Origin: Chryseobacterium sp. UBA6632
GTDB taxonomy: Bacteria > Bacteroidota > Bacteroidia > Flavobacteriales > Weeksellaceae
Length of the DNA: 7,475 bases
Assembly: GCA_002455915.1 (NCBI GenBank)
Contig: DKLU01000369.1
Span: 449 to 7,923, forward strand
Reading direction: 5' to 3'
The first letter of the stretch is position 1, and each line of letters opens with the position of its first letter. A model generated the notes under the pieces. It was not told the origin of the DNA and did not search any database. It saw nothing but the letters and a program-made list of their open reading frames with translations. Both the position numbers and the translations under genes were made by a program. Below are positions 1 to 6,066 of the stretch, in pieces.

Positions 1-260
1 AGAACGACAATTTGTTTGTATTCCGTTTCAATTCCATAATCAAAATTAAGATGGGGAATATTTGGTCCAATTAATACCAAATAACTTCCCACAAAGCCAG
101 AAATATGTTTCCCAACATGGCTGATCCCGTTGATAGCTTCTACATAAACCAGTTCAATTTCAGGATGATAATGCCAGAAAAAATAATTTCTGAAACTTGG
201 CGTATGTATCTTAAACGATTGTTCTTTTTCAAACGAAATCAATTCTTTTTCAATTTTCAT
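1..260 (-). CDS. AraC-family transcriptional regulator, N-terminal part (truncated by window edge)
   Basis: The reading frame opens at an ATG (complement of 258-260) and stays open for 86 codons to the window edge, so only the N-terminal ligand-sensing half is present. The translation shows a cupin-type sensor: HYHPEIELVYV at residues 30-40, then a G-rich strand and VLIGPNIPH at 62-70, the pattern seen at the front of AraC/XylS regulators whose C-terminal half carries two helix-turn-helix motifs. Those HTH motifs would lie outside the window, so the assignment rests on the cupin half alone. Such proteins usually sense a small molecule, often a sugar or its derivative; the ligand cannot be read here. 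The gene is divergent from the PhyH-family oxygenase at 401, with 140 bp between the start codons, so local control of that gene is plausible inference. A cupin protein of another kind is the main alternative. Confidence 0.82.
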   Translation of the reverse strand, partial: MKIEKELISFEKEQSFKIHTPSFRNYFFWHYHPEIELVYVEAINGISHVGKHISGFVGSYLVLIGPNIPHLNFDYGIETEYKQIVV

Positions 261-287
261 CTTGTTGTGTGTTTTTCATTTTAAGAA

Positions 288-320
288 CAAATTAACTAAA
301 AAAAAGTCAATGGAGAGCAA
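288..320 (-). promoter_or_regulatory. Candidate Bacteroidota-type promoter for the AraC-family gene
   Basis: On the minus strand a TTG (320-318) is followed after 22 bases by TTAATTTG (295-288), which matches the Bacteroidota -7 consensus TAnnTTTG at five of six fixed positions. Transcription would begin roughly 20-25 bases before the ATG at 260. In the same 140-bp gap, the plus strand has only a -7-like CAACTTTG at 363-370 ahead of the oxygenase gene, without a clear -33 partner. No strong inverted repeat was seen in the gap. Confidence 0.3.
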
Positions 321-400
321 GAATTTAGCATTTACGATTAATTCACTCAAAATTTTATTGCACAACTTTGCTTCATTAACAAATTAAAAATACAGAAATC

Positions 401-1369
401 ATGGAAAAATTAGCAGAAACAGCACCAATGATGAATATGATGGGCGGAAAACAAGCAGATCCGGGAAATCCATCAACTTTAACGAAAAATAATCCTCAGC
501 TTTTTAAACGAAAAAATAACGAACCGTTACGAGTTTTATCTGAAGAAGATTGGAAATTCTGGATTGAAAACGGATATATCGTTATTAAGAATGCAATTTC
601 GAAAGAGCAAGCGGCAAAAAGTGCAGCATTTCTTTGGGAATATGAAGGAAAAAAGGCAGATGATAAAGAGACATGGTACACCACGCCGCAAACGGCTCAT
701 AAAATGAAAGAATTGAATAATGCCGGAATGGTGGAAGTTTATAATACTCCGATTTTATGGGAAAATCGTCAGGCGCCCCGAGTTCATCAGGCGTTTGCAG
801 ATATTTGGGGAACTGAAAATCTTTGGGTAAGCATCGACAGAGCCAATTTGAACTTCCCAATTCGTCCGGGGTTTGAGTATAAAGGATTCATCCATTGGGA
901 TTACGATCCGGAGACGAAACCTCAGTACGTGCAAGGTGTTTTGGCATTGGCAGATCAGACTGATGAAAATATGGGAGGTTTTCAGTGTATTCCAGAACTT
1001 TTCAGGGAATATGACACTTGGAAATTAACACAGCCTGAAGATAGAAACAGGTTCATTCCTGATACAACAGGATTTACACCCACAAAAGTAAAAATGGAAG
1101 CTGGAGATTTGTTGATTTTCAACAGTTCAGAACCTCATGGTATCCGAGCGAATAACAGTGATAAAGTAAGAGTGGCACAGTATATTTCAATGGTTCCGGC
1201 GGATGAACAGAACGAAGAACTTCGTCAATGGAGATTAAATTCGTGGCATGACAGAATTTGTCCGGATGGTGACGGATTCCCGGGAGATCCTTTGCAACGT
1301 GAAAAAAATTATCCGATTGCTGAACTTTCGGAATTGGGAAAAAAATTACTTGGACTTAATAAATGGTAA
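401..1369 (+). CDS. Phytanoyl-CoA dioxygenase (PhyH) family Fe(II)/2-oxoglutarate oxygenase
   Basis: A 322-residue cytoplasmic protein with no signal peptide or membrane segment. The PhyH-type double-stranded beta-helix shows the iron facial triad: HWD at 165-167 (H165, D167) and a distal His in SEPHGIR (H246). R257, eleven residues after the distal His, fits the arginine that binds the 2-oxoglutarate carboxylate. Enzymes of this family hydroxylate or otherwise oxidise a small organic substrate using O2 and 2-oxoglutarate. The substrate cannot be deduced; the sequence around the HxD motif does not look like ectoine hydroxylase. The first 30 or so residues form a Met- and Gly-rich, probably disordered leader before the folded part starts near LSEEDWKFWIENGY (46-59). 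The ATG at 401 follows an A-rich, SD-less leader typical of the phylum. The gene is monocistronic: AraC-type gene divergent upstream, terminator ten bases downstream. Confidence 0.9.
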   Translation: MEKLAETAPMMNMMGGKQADPGNPSTLTKNNPQLFKRKNNEPLRVLSEEDWKFWIENGYIVIKNAISKEQAAKSAAFLWEYEGKKADDKETWYTTPQTAHKMKELNNAGMVEVYNTPILWENRQAPRVHQAFADIWGTENLWVSIDRANLNFPIRPGFEYKGFIHWDYDPETKPQYVQGVLALADQTDENMGGFQCIPELFREYDTWKLTQPEDRNRFIPDTTGFTPTKVKMEAGDLLIFNSSEPHGIRANNSDKVRVAQYISMVPADEQNEELRQWRLNSWHDRICPDGDGFPGDPLQREKNYPIAELSELGKKLLGLNKW

Positions 1370-1379
1370 TTTGACGAGG

Positions 1380-1407
1380 GCAGTGAAAATTTTTCACTGC
1401 TTTTTTT
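1380..1407 (+). terminator. Rho-independent terminator of the PhyH-family gene
   Basis: GCAGTGAA (1380-1387) pairs with TTCACTGC (1393-1400) across a 5-base A/T loop that can close further. Seven T residues (1401-1407) follow directly. It starts ten bases after the oxygenase stop codon. Confidence 0.9.
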
Positions 1408-1423
1408 GATTAAGTTTACAATT

Positions 1424-1457
1424 AAAAATGCCACTCCAATTATTGAAGTGGCATTTT
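1424..1457 (-). terminator. Terminator of the MATE gene (minus strand, probably bidirectional)
   Basis: AAAATGCCACT (1425-1435) is the exact complement of AGTGGCATTTT (1447-1457), and the loop region can add a few more pairs. Read on the minus strand, the hairpin begins two bases after the MATE stop codon and ends in a run of five T. The A/T flanks on both sides could let it also act on plus-strand read-through that passes the terminator at 1380-1407. Confidence 0.85.
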
Positions 1458-1459
1458 CT

Positions 1460-2821
1460 TTATGCATTCTGCTTTATTCTTTTCGCAGACATATTTAAAA
1501 ATCGTTTGACGAGCATCACCGCAGAGACCGTTAATCCTAATCCTAATGCGATCCACATTCCGAAAGCTCCCATTTTCAGCGTTACACAAAGGAAATAACC
1601 TAATGGAATCGTAATTACCCAATACGCGATAAAGGTATAAATAGAAGGGATTTTTACGTCTTGTAAACCTCTCAGCGTCCCCAAAGCTGTTACCTGAATT
1701 CCGTCTGAAAGCTGGAATAAAGCAGCGATAATCATTAATTTTGAAGCTAATGTAATTACTTCTACTTCCTCTTTTTTAGTAAAGAAAGTCGGAAGGATAT
1801 TTCTTCCTAAAATAAATATGATACCACAAATACACATGAAAATGAATGCAATTTTCAAGTTGTTGATTCCTATTTGTCTTAGTTCGATGAAGTTTTGTTC
1901 GCCTAGTTTTCTTCCGATCATTACAGTTGAGGCCACACTGAAACCAATACACAGATTGAAGGTGAATGAAGCCATACTCAACGCAATTTGATGAGAAGCA
2001 ATATCGTGTGCGGAAATTAAACCACAGATGAAAGCGGCTCCTGCAAAAGCAGTTACTTCAAAGAACATCTGTAAAGCGGTTGGTAATCCCAATCTCAGCA
2101 TTTTATCAAACATTTTTTTTGAGAAAACTTCCATTTTTAGAGAGAAATCTTTGATGTATTGCTTTGTTTTCTTTTCATTTAATAAAACAAAATACAGGAA
2201 TATCACCATGAAAACTCTGGAAATCAAACTCGCCAAGGCAGAACCTTTTACGCCCATTTCAGGGAAGATCCAAAGTCCTTTGATAAACACATAGTTTAAA
2301 ACAATGTTGATGACATTCGCAATAATGGTTGCTTTTGTAACTCCTATTGTATAAGATAATCCTTCGGAAACCTCTCTCAATGTCTGAAATGCCATGAAAG
2401 GCACAATGCTAATCAACATAATAGTGAGGAAATCTACCGTATCAGGAATGATCTTCGGTGGCTGCCCGGAATGATAGAGTAGTGGCATTGCCAATAATAA
2501 TAAGCCCATCAGTAAAATCCCGACCGACATATTGATGATAAATCCGTGGCTGAAAACCGAGTTGATCGTTTTATGATCATTCTGAGAATGTGCCTGAGAA
2601 ACCAATGGCGGAATGGCAAAAGAAAATCCCAACGCCAATACAAACACTGAGAAAAACACCGCATTTCCCAACGAAACAGATGCCAGCGCATCTGCTCCTA
2701 ATAATTGCCCGACAATAATATTGTCGAATAAATTCACAGAGACTTGCCCCACCTGCGTCAACATCACAGGAAGAGCCAAAGTAAGGCATTCTTTTGTATA
2801 TTTTTTATTTAAAAAGTTCAT
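1460..2821 (-). CDS. MATE-family (NorM-type) cation-coupled multidrug exporter
   Basis: 453 residues, the usual MATE length, with about twelve hydrophobic segments in two homologous halves; the second half starts around LRLGLPTALQMFFEV (242-256). Family marks are VNLFDNIIVGQLLG (29-42), FFEV (253-256) and SDGIQVTALGTLRGLQD (372-388). The acidic residues D33, E255 and D373 fit those needed for cation coupling in NorM transporters, so the pump looks functional. Its role in the inner membrane is Na+- or H+-driven export of cationic drugs or metabolites; the real substrate is unknown. The ATG at 2821 starts the canonical N-terminus, with the conserved LALPVMLTQVGQ in TM1. The preceding gene on the same strand is closed by a strong terminator, so this gene should have its own promoter in the about 30 bp before its start, though I could not identify one with confidence. 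Confidence 0.95.
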   Translation of the reverse strand: MNFLNKKYTKECLTLALPVMLTQVGQVSVNLFDNIIVGQLLGADALASVSLGNAVFFSVFVLALGFSFAIPPLVSQAHSQNDHKTINSVFSHGFIINMSVGILLMGLLLLAMPLLYHSGQPPKIIPDTVDFLTIMLISIVPFMAFQTLREVSEGLSYTIGVTKATIIANVINIVLNYVFIKGLWIFPEMGVKGSALASLISRVFMVIFLYFVLLNEKKTKQYIKDFSLKMEVFSKKMFDKMLRLGLPTALQMFFEVTAFAGAAFICGLISAHDIASHQIALSMASFTFNLCIGFSVASTVMIGRKLGEQNFIELRQIGINNLKIAFIFMCICGIIFILGRNILPTFFTKKEEVEVITLASKLMIIAALFQLSDGIQVTALGTLRGLQDVKIPSIYTFIAYWVITIPLGYFLCVTLKMGAFGMWIALGLGLTVSAVMLVKRFLNMSAKRIKQNA

Positions 2822-2849
2822 AATAGTTTATTCATATATAGTTTAGATC

Positions 2850-2885
2850 AAAAAAAAATTTGCAGTAATGTTACTGCAAATTTTT
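2850..2885 (-). terminator. Strong rho-independent terminator of the sigma-54 regulator gene
   Basis: Two perfect 15-base arms, 2854-2868 and 2871-2885, around a 2-base centre (core TTTGCAGTAA / TTACTGCAAA). Read on the minus strand the hairpin follows the regulator stop codon by 26 bases and runs into a long T tract (complement of A2850-A2858). It separates the regulator from the MATE gene. Confidence 0.9.
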
Positions 2886-2911
2886 ATAATTTATTTTAAA
2901 TAATAATTAAA

Positions 2912-4096
2912 TTATTTCCTTACAAAACTTGCAACGTCTTCGGCGGATACAGTGCTTCCTCCTAAAATAATTAACCTTTCTACAACGTTTCTCAATTCCC
3001 TGATATTTCCAGTCCACGACAATGCTTTTAATGCATCAATAGCCTTATCGTCAAATTTTTTCGATGCATTACCATGCTCATCAGCGATCATTCCTGAGAA
3101 ATGCTCTACCAATAACTGAATGTCTTCTTTTCTGTCATCCAATGGCGGAACGTAGATCTCGATTACAGAAAGTCTGTGATAAAGGTCTTCTCTGAATCTC
3201 CCTGCTTCAATTTCTTTCTGCATATTCTTGTTGGTTGCTGCAAGTACTCTTACATCAACTTTTATTTCTTTATCGCTTCCTACAGGAGAAACTTTGTTTT
3301 CCTGTAATGCTCTCAAAACCTTTGCCTGAGCGATTAAGCTCATATCTCCGATCTCATCTAAGAAAATAGTACCTCCGTTAGCCTGCTCAAATTTTCCCTG
3401 CTTATCTTTAATAGCTCCCGTAAACGATCCTTTTACGTGACCGAAAAGTTCAGACTCAATAAGCTCAGACGGAATAGCCGCACAGTTTACCTCTACCATG
3501 GGGCCTCTTGCTCTTTCACTCTGATTATGAATCGCATGTGCTACCAATTCTTTTCCGGCTCCGTTAGGTCCCGTGATCAAAACTCTGGCGTCAGAAGCAG
3601 CTACCTTTTCGATCATATCCTGAATTTTCTGTAATTCAGAAGACTGACCGATCATCTGGTATTTTTTATTGACTTTTTTCTTTAATGTTTTGTTTTCAGT
3701 CTGAAGATTTTTGTTTTCTTTCTTCAAAGTTTCCTTTGCCAAAGCATTTTTTACGCTTGTAATCAAACGGTTGATGTCAATAGGCTTAGAAATGAAATCA
3801 TAAGCGCCTTCTTTCAAGCAAGAAACTGCAGAGTCAATATCTGCGTGCCCTGAAATCATAATAAAAGTAGTTTCAGGTTTTAAAGCCATGCTTTGCTTTA
3901 AAAGTTCGGTACCCGAAAGTTTAGGCATTTTAATATCAGAAATTACCAACGCGAAGTCTTCTTTTTCAATATGTTTGTAGCCTTCCAGCCCGTCTTCGGC
4001 GATTACAAATTCATAATCACTCAGTTCGTCTGAAAGAATACTGTGAAGTACTCCCGAGATTGCTTTTTCGTCTTCTACAATAAGGATTTTTTGCAT
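2912..4096 (-). CDS. Response regulator with receiver and sigma-54 AAA+ domains, lacking the C-terminal DNA-binding domain
   Basis: Starting at the ATG at 4096 gives 394 residues beginning MQKILIVEDE, the usual start of a receiver domain; the open frame extends 13 codons upstream with non-conserved residues. Domains: receiver, about 1-120, with acidic pocket E8/D9, phosphoacceptor D54 (SDIKMP), S82 and K104 (SKP); a Lys/Glu-rich coiled-coil linker, about 118-146; sigma-54 interaction AAA+ domain, about 147-376. The AAA+ domain has Walker A GPNGAGKE (176-183), the sigma-54 contact loop GSFTGA (223-228, a variant of GAFTGA), Walker B IFLDE (244-248), FREDLYHRL (301-309) and sensor II GNIRELRN (363-370). 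All parts needed for ATP-driven RpoN activation are visible. NtrC-type proteins normally continue with a Fis-type helix-turn-helix, but here the protein stops about 20 residues after the AAA+ domain and a terminator follows. It may lie in an operon with yggS, 57 bp upstream. No sensor kinase is in the window. Confidence 0.95.
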   Translation of the reverse strand: MQKILIVEDEKAISGVLHSILSDELSDYEFVIAEDGLEGYKHIEKEDFALVISDIKMPKLSGTELLKQSMALKPETTFIMISGHADIDSAVSCLKEGAYDFISKPIDINRLITSVKNALAKETLKKENKNLQTENKTLKKKVNKKYQMIGQSSELQKIQDMIEKVAASDARVLITGPNGAGKELVAHAIHNQSERARGPMVEVNCAAIPSELIESELFGHVKGSFTGAIKDKQGKFEQANGGTIFLDEIGDMSLIAQAKVLRALQENKVSPVGSDKEIKVDVRVLAATNKNMQKEIEAGRFREDLYHRLSVIEIYVPPLDDRKEDIQLLVEHFSGMIADEHGNASKKFDDKAIDALKALSWTGNIRELRNVVERLIILGGSTVSAEDVASFVRK

Positions 4097-4101
4097 AGGT
4101 G

Positions 4102-4138
4102 CAAATTTAGATTTTTTTGATTGAATTATTAGCAAAAA
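4102..4138 (-). promoter_or_regulatory. Candidate promoter of the sigma-54 regulator gene, abutting its start codon
   Basis: On the minus strand TAAATTTG (4109-4102) is a perfect match to the Bacteroidota -7 consensus TAnnTTTG, preceded after 23 bases by TTTTTG (4138-4133) as a possible -33 element. Only five bases (CACCT) separate the box from the ATG at 4096, so a transcript from here would have almost no leader. This supports the start at 4096 rather than further upstream, because the upstream ATG would lie inside the promoter. The 23-base spacing is at the long end of the accepted range. Confidence 0.45.
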
Positions 4139-4153
4139 CTATACCTAAATCTT

Positions 4154-4813
4154 TTATTTTGAATAATCTCTTCTACCAAAAATTGCCGAACCTACACGTA
4201 CCGAATTAGCGCCCGCTTCAATGGCAATCGGGAAATCATCACTCATTCCCATTGATAATGTTTGTAAAGATTTTAGTTGATTTAATTCATCAAAAATTCT
4301 TTTTAGCATTAAAAATTCCTTTTTAACTTGGTTTTTATCATCTGTAAAGGTTGCCATTCCCATCAAACCTGTGATTTCTATATTCGAAAATTCTCCGTTG
4401 ATGTATTTTTGAAACAAATTTTTCGCCTCTTCAACCTCCAAACCGAATTTTGTATCTTCTTCAGCAATTTTTACCTGAAGCAATACTTTTATCGTTCGGT
4501 TATGTTTTCCGGCTTCTTTATTGATTTCCAATAGCAATTTTTCGGAATCTACACTTTGGATAGTATCTACAAACTCCGCAATATATTTCACTTTATTCGT
4601 TTGTAAATGCCCGATCAGATGCCATTGAATATCTTTGGGAAGAAGCGGATATTTTTCCACAACTTCCTGAACTTTATTTTCACCAAAAACTCTTTGTCCA
4701 AGATCATACACTTCCTGAATCGCAGAAACCGGATGTGTTTTCGAAACCGCAACCAACTGGACATTGGAAGGAAGCTGGCTTTTTATATCGTTGTAATTTT
4801 CCTGAATACTCAT
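4154..4813 (-). CDS. yggS: YggS-family pyridoxal 5'-phosphate homeostasis protein
   Basis: 219 residues from the ATG at 4813, in line with the 220-230 usual for the YggS/YlmE/PROSC family. The frame is open 46 codons further upstream, but that extension is not family-like and runs into repeat DNA. The single-domain fold resembles the N-terminal barrel of alanine racemase. Visible family motifs are VAVSKTHP with the PLP-binding K25, FGENKVQE (43-50), WHLIGHLQTNK (64-74), MGMSDDFPIAI (188-198) and VRVGSAIFG (205-213). The protein is cytoplasmic, binds PLP without known catalysis, and buffers the free cofactor; loss in other bacteria disturbs amino-acid and vitamin B6 balance. It precedes the sigma-54 regulator by 57 bp on the same strand with no terminator between, so some cotranscription is likely. 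Confidence 0.96.
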   Translation of the reverse strand: MSIQENYNDIKSQLPSNVQLVAVSKTHPVSAIQEVYDLGQRVFGENKVQEVVEKYPLLPKDIQWHLIGHLQTNKVKYIAEFVDTIQSVDSEKLLLEINKEAGKHNRTIKVLLQVKIAEEDTKFGLEVEEAKNLFQKYINGEFSNIEITGLMGMATFTDDKNQVKKEFLMLKRIFDELNQLKSLQTLSMGMSDDFPIAIEAGANSVRVGSAIFGRRDYSK

Positions 4814-4818
4814 AATTG

Positions 4819-4826
4819 CAAATTTC
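4819..4826 (-). promoter_or_regulatory. Possible -7 element of yggS, five bases before the start codon
   Basis: Minus-strand GAAATTTG matches TAnnTTTG at five of six fixed positions and is separated from the yggS ATG (4813) by CAATT. The stretch AAATTTGCAnnTATG is shared exactly with the start of the downstream regulator gene. A -33 element at normal spacing is not evident; the nearest TTTTTTG lies only 13 bases upstream of the box. Confidence 0.25.
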
Positions 4827-4917
4827 TGAATTTTAAAAGCAAAAAACGAATGAAATGTGAATTTAGTTGATGGTTTATGGTCCTTCGTTGTTTGATTATA
4901 GGATTTCACTAAAAAAA

Positions 4918-5012
4918 ATGCTTCGATAAAGCCAGTAAGACATTGCTCCAAATTTTCCGCTAAAATATAACGGTAAGTGTTAGAAATGCCATGCTGAGCA
5001 AAGTCGAAGCAT
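4918..5012. repeat. Flavobacterial small hairpin repeat (core 4991-5012) with an outer inverted end at 4918-4926
   Basis: The core at 4991-5012 reads ATGCT, GAGCAAAGTCGA, AGCAT: a 5-bp stem extended by tandem G-A/A-G mismatches and a G-C pair. From memory, close variants (TGAGCGAAGTCGAAGC and similar) recur between genes in Chryseobacterium, Flavobacterium and relatives; I cannot verify copy number here. The end TCGAAGCAT (5004-5012) has an exact inverted copy ATGCTTCGA at 4918-4926, 77 bases away. The two may bound one roughly 95-bp miniature element. On the minus strand the outer pair would be followed by T residues (complement of A4911-A4917), so it could also help end the deacetylase transcript. 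It fills much of the 219-bp gap between the deacetylase gene and yggS; nothing else gene-like is seen there. Confidence 0.6.
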
Positions 5013-5017
5013 CTGTA

Positions 5018-5043
5018 TTTTAAATTAAAAAATTAATTTAAAA
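5018..5043. repeat. A/T-only perfect inverted repeat over the deacetylase stop codon
   Basis: TTTTAAATTAA (5018-5028) and TTAATTTAAAA (5033-5043) are perfectly complementary around an AAAA loop and span the stop codon of the deacetylase gene (minus strand). There are no G/C pairs and no T run directly after, so it is a weak hairpin that might protect the mRNA 3' end rather than a convincing terminator. In such AT-rich DNA it could arise by chance. Confidence 0.35.
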
Positions 5044-5899
5044 TTTCATTAATCTCAGGATATTTTGAAATTTTTCTAAAGACAAATCGGTTGGTTTTCT
5101 GTAGTTTTTCAATAAATAGGTCTAATTCATTGATAGAATTGGCATCGGTTAAATATTGATCGTGGGTAAGAAAAACAAGATGTCTTGATGTTTTTTCCAA
5201 ATCATTGAAAAATATACTGTCAACCTTTTTTAACATGGCTTCATGACTACCTTTTAAAGCCATTTTATTGGTAGGTTTCCATTCCAAATCCCAACCCACG
5301 ACTTTGTATCCGGCTTGTTTTAATCTGTTGGCAGCCTGTGTTGAACTTTTAATATCGGTAACGTTAATATTTTTCAGTCTCCAGATATTTCTTCCGGGCG
5401 TTCTTGCAATTTTATCATACAGTTTTAAGCTGTCTCTTGCTGCATCAAAATCTCGGACAACAGCTTCATAATTTTTGTAAAAATCGCTGTATTTGTTGTG
5501 TGCGTGGGTAAAACTATGATTAGCCAATTCGATAAGCGGATCCGTCTTTAAAAGTTCCATATCGTCTTTTTGCTTTTTACTGCCATAAGCATGCTGTCCG
5601 ACTACAAAGGCAGTGGCAACAACATTTCTTTTATTAAGGATTTTGAGAAGGTTTTCTGTTCCCTGATTTGGACCGTCATCAAATGTAAGATAAATCACTC
5701 TTTTATCAGTAACTACACTTTCATCATCAACTTTGGGGACAATTTTTGCGTCGGGATAATTATTTGAAATCAGGCTTTCTGATTCTTTTTTGTCGATTTG
5801 TCGGTTACAACCGTTAAGTATAATTGAAGTTGCACTCATCAATGCAATCATCCCAAGAAAAGTCTTGTTTCTAGACTTTTCCGCAAAAGTTTTTCTCAT
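5033..5899 (-). CDS. NodB-type polysaccharide deacetylase (CE4), predicted lipoprotein
   Basis: 288 residues. The N-terminus is a lipoprotein signal peptide: basic n-region (MRKTFAEKSRNK), hydrophobic stretch 13-28 and lipobox LNGC with Cys31 as the lipidation site, so the protein should be anchored in the envelope. Residues from about 67 form a NodB domain with the five CE4 motifs: TFDDGP (72-77; D74 likely base, D75 metal ligand), HSFTH (128-132; metal ligands H128 and H132), RTPGR (166-170), GWDLEW (202-207) and LTHD (244-247; H246). All catalytic and Zn-binding positions are visible, so activity is expected. Family members remove N- or O-acetyl groups from peptidoglycan, chitin-type or exopolysaccharide chains; the actual polymer is not evident. 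The gene seems to stand alone, with 167 bp to the upstream VOC gene on the same strand and the hairpin repeat downstream. That 167-bp gap shows no convincing site. Confidence 0.93.
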   Translation of the reverse strand: MRKTFAEKSRNKTFLGMIALMSATSIILNGCNRQIDKKESESLISNNYPDAKIVPKVDDESVVTDKRVIYLTFDDGPNQGTENLLKILNKRNVVATAFVVGQHAYGSKKQKDDMELLKTDPLIELANHSFTHAHNKYSDFYKNYEAVVRDFDAARDSLKLYDKIARTPGRNIWRLKNINVTDIKSSTQAANRLKQAGYKVVGWDLEWKPTNKMALKGSHEAMLKKVDSIFFNDLEKTSRHLVFLTHDQYLTDANSINELDLFIEKLQKTNRFVFRKISKYPEINEILN

Positions 5900-6066
5900 A
5901 AAATTTAAAAGGAATTTTTGTTGTTAAAATATGTTAAATTTCCTGCTTAATTTTGATCAAATTATATGCCATGTTTTCATTAATTTTCACTTTTTAAGGA
6001 TGTTTTAATAACTTTATTTTGAGTGGTTTTCGTATTGAAAAATTGAGAGTAATTATTTTTTAAATT

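Noticed and set aside
1173..1190. TGGCAC as a possible sigma-54 -24 element, considered because of the sigma-54 activator
   Set aside because: No GC dinucleotide at the required -12 spacing, and it lies inside the PhyH coding sequence. I found no convincing -24/-12 promoter in the window.
2613..2846. Plus-strand frame antisense to the MATE gene and its upstream gap
   Set aside because: Low-complexity composition and full overlap with a well-supported MATE gene.
4097..4135. Upstream extension of the sigma-54 regulator frame by 13 codons to an ATG at 4135
   Set aside because: The added residues (MLIIQSKKSKFAP) precede the canonical receiver start MQKILIVEDE and overlap a perfect -7 promoter box; the start at 4096 is better.
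4814..4951. Upstream extension of yggS by 46 codons to 4951
   Set aside because: The added residues are not YggS-like and the frame runs through part of the repeat element; the total would exceed the family length.
4991..5012. CRISPR-like repeat unit
   Set aside because: A single copy with an inverted partner; there are no regularly spaced direct repeats or cas genes.
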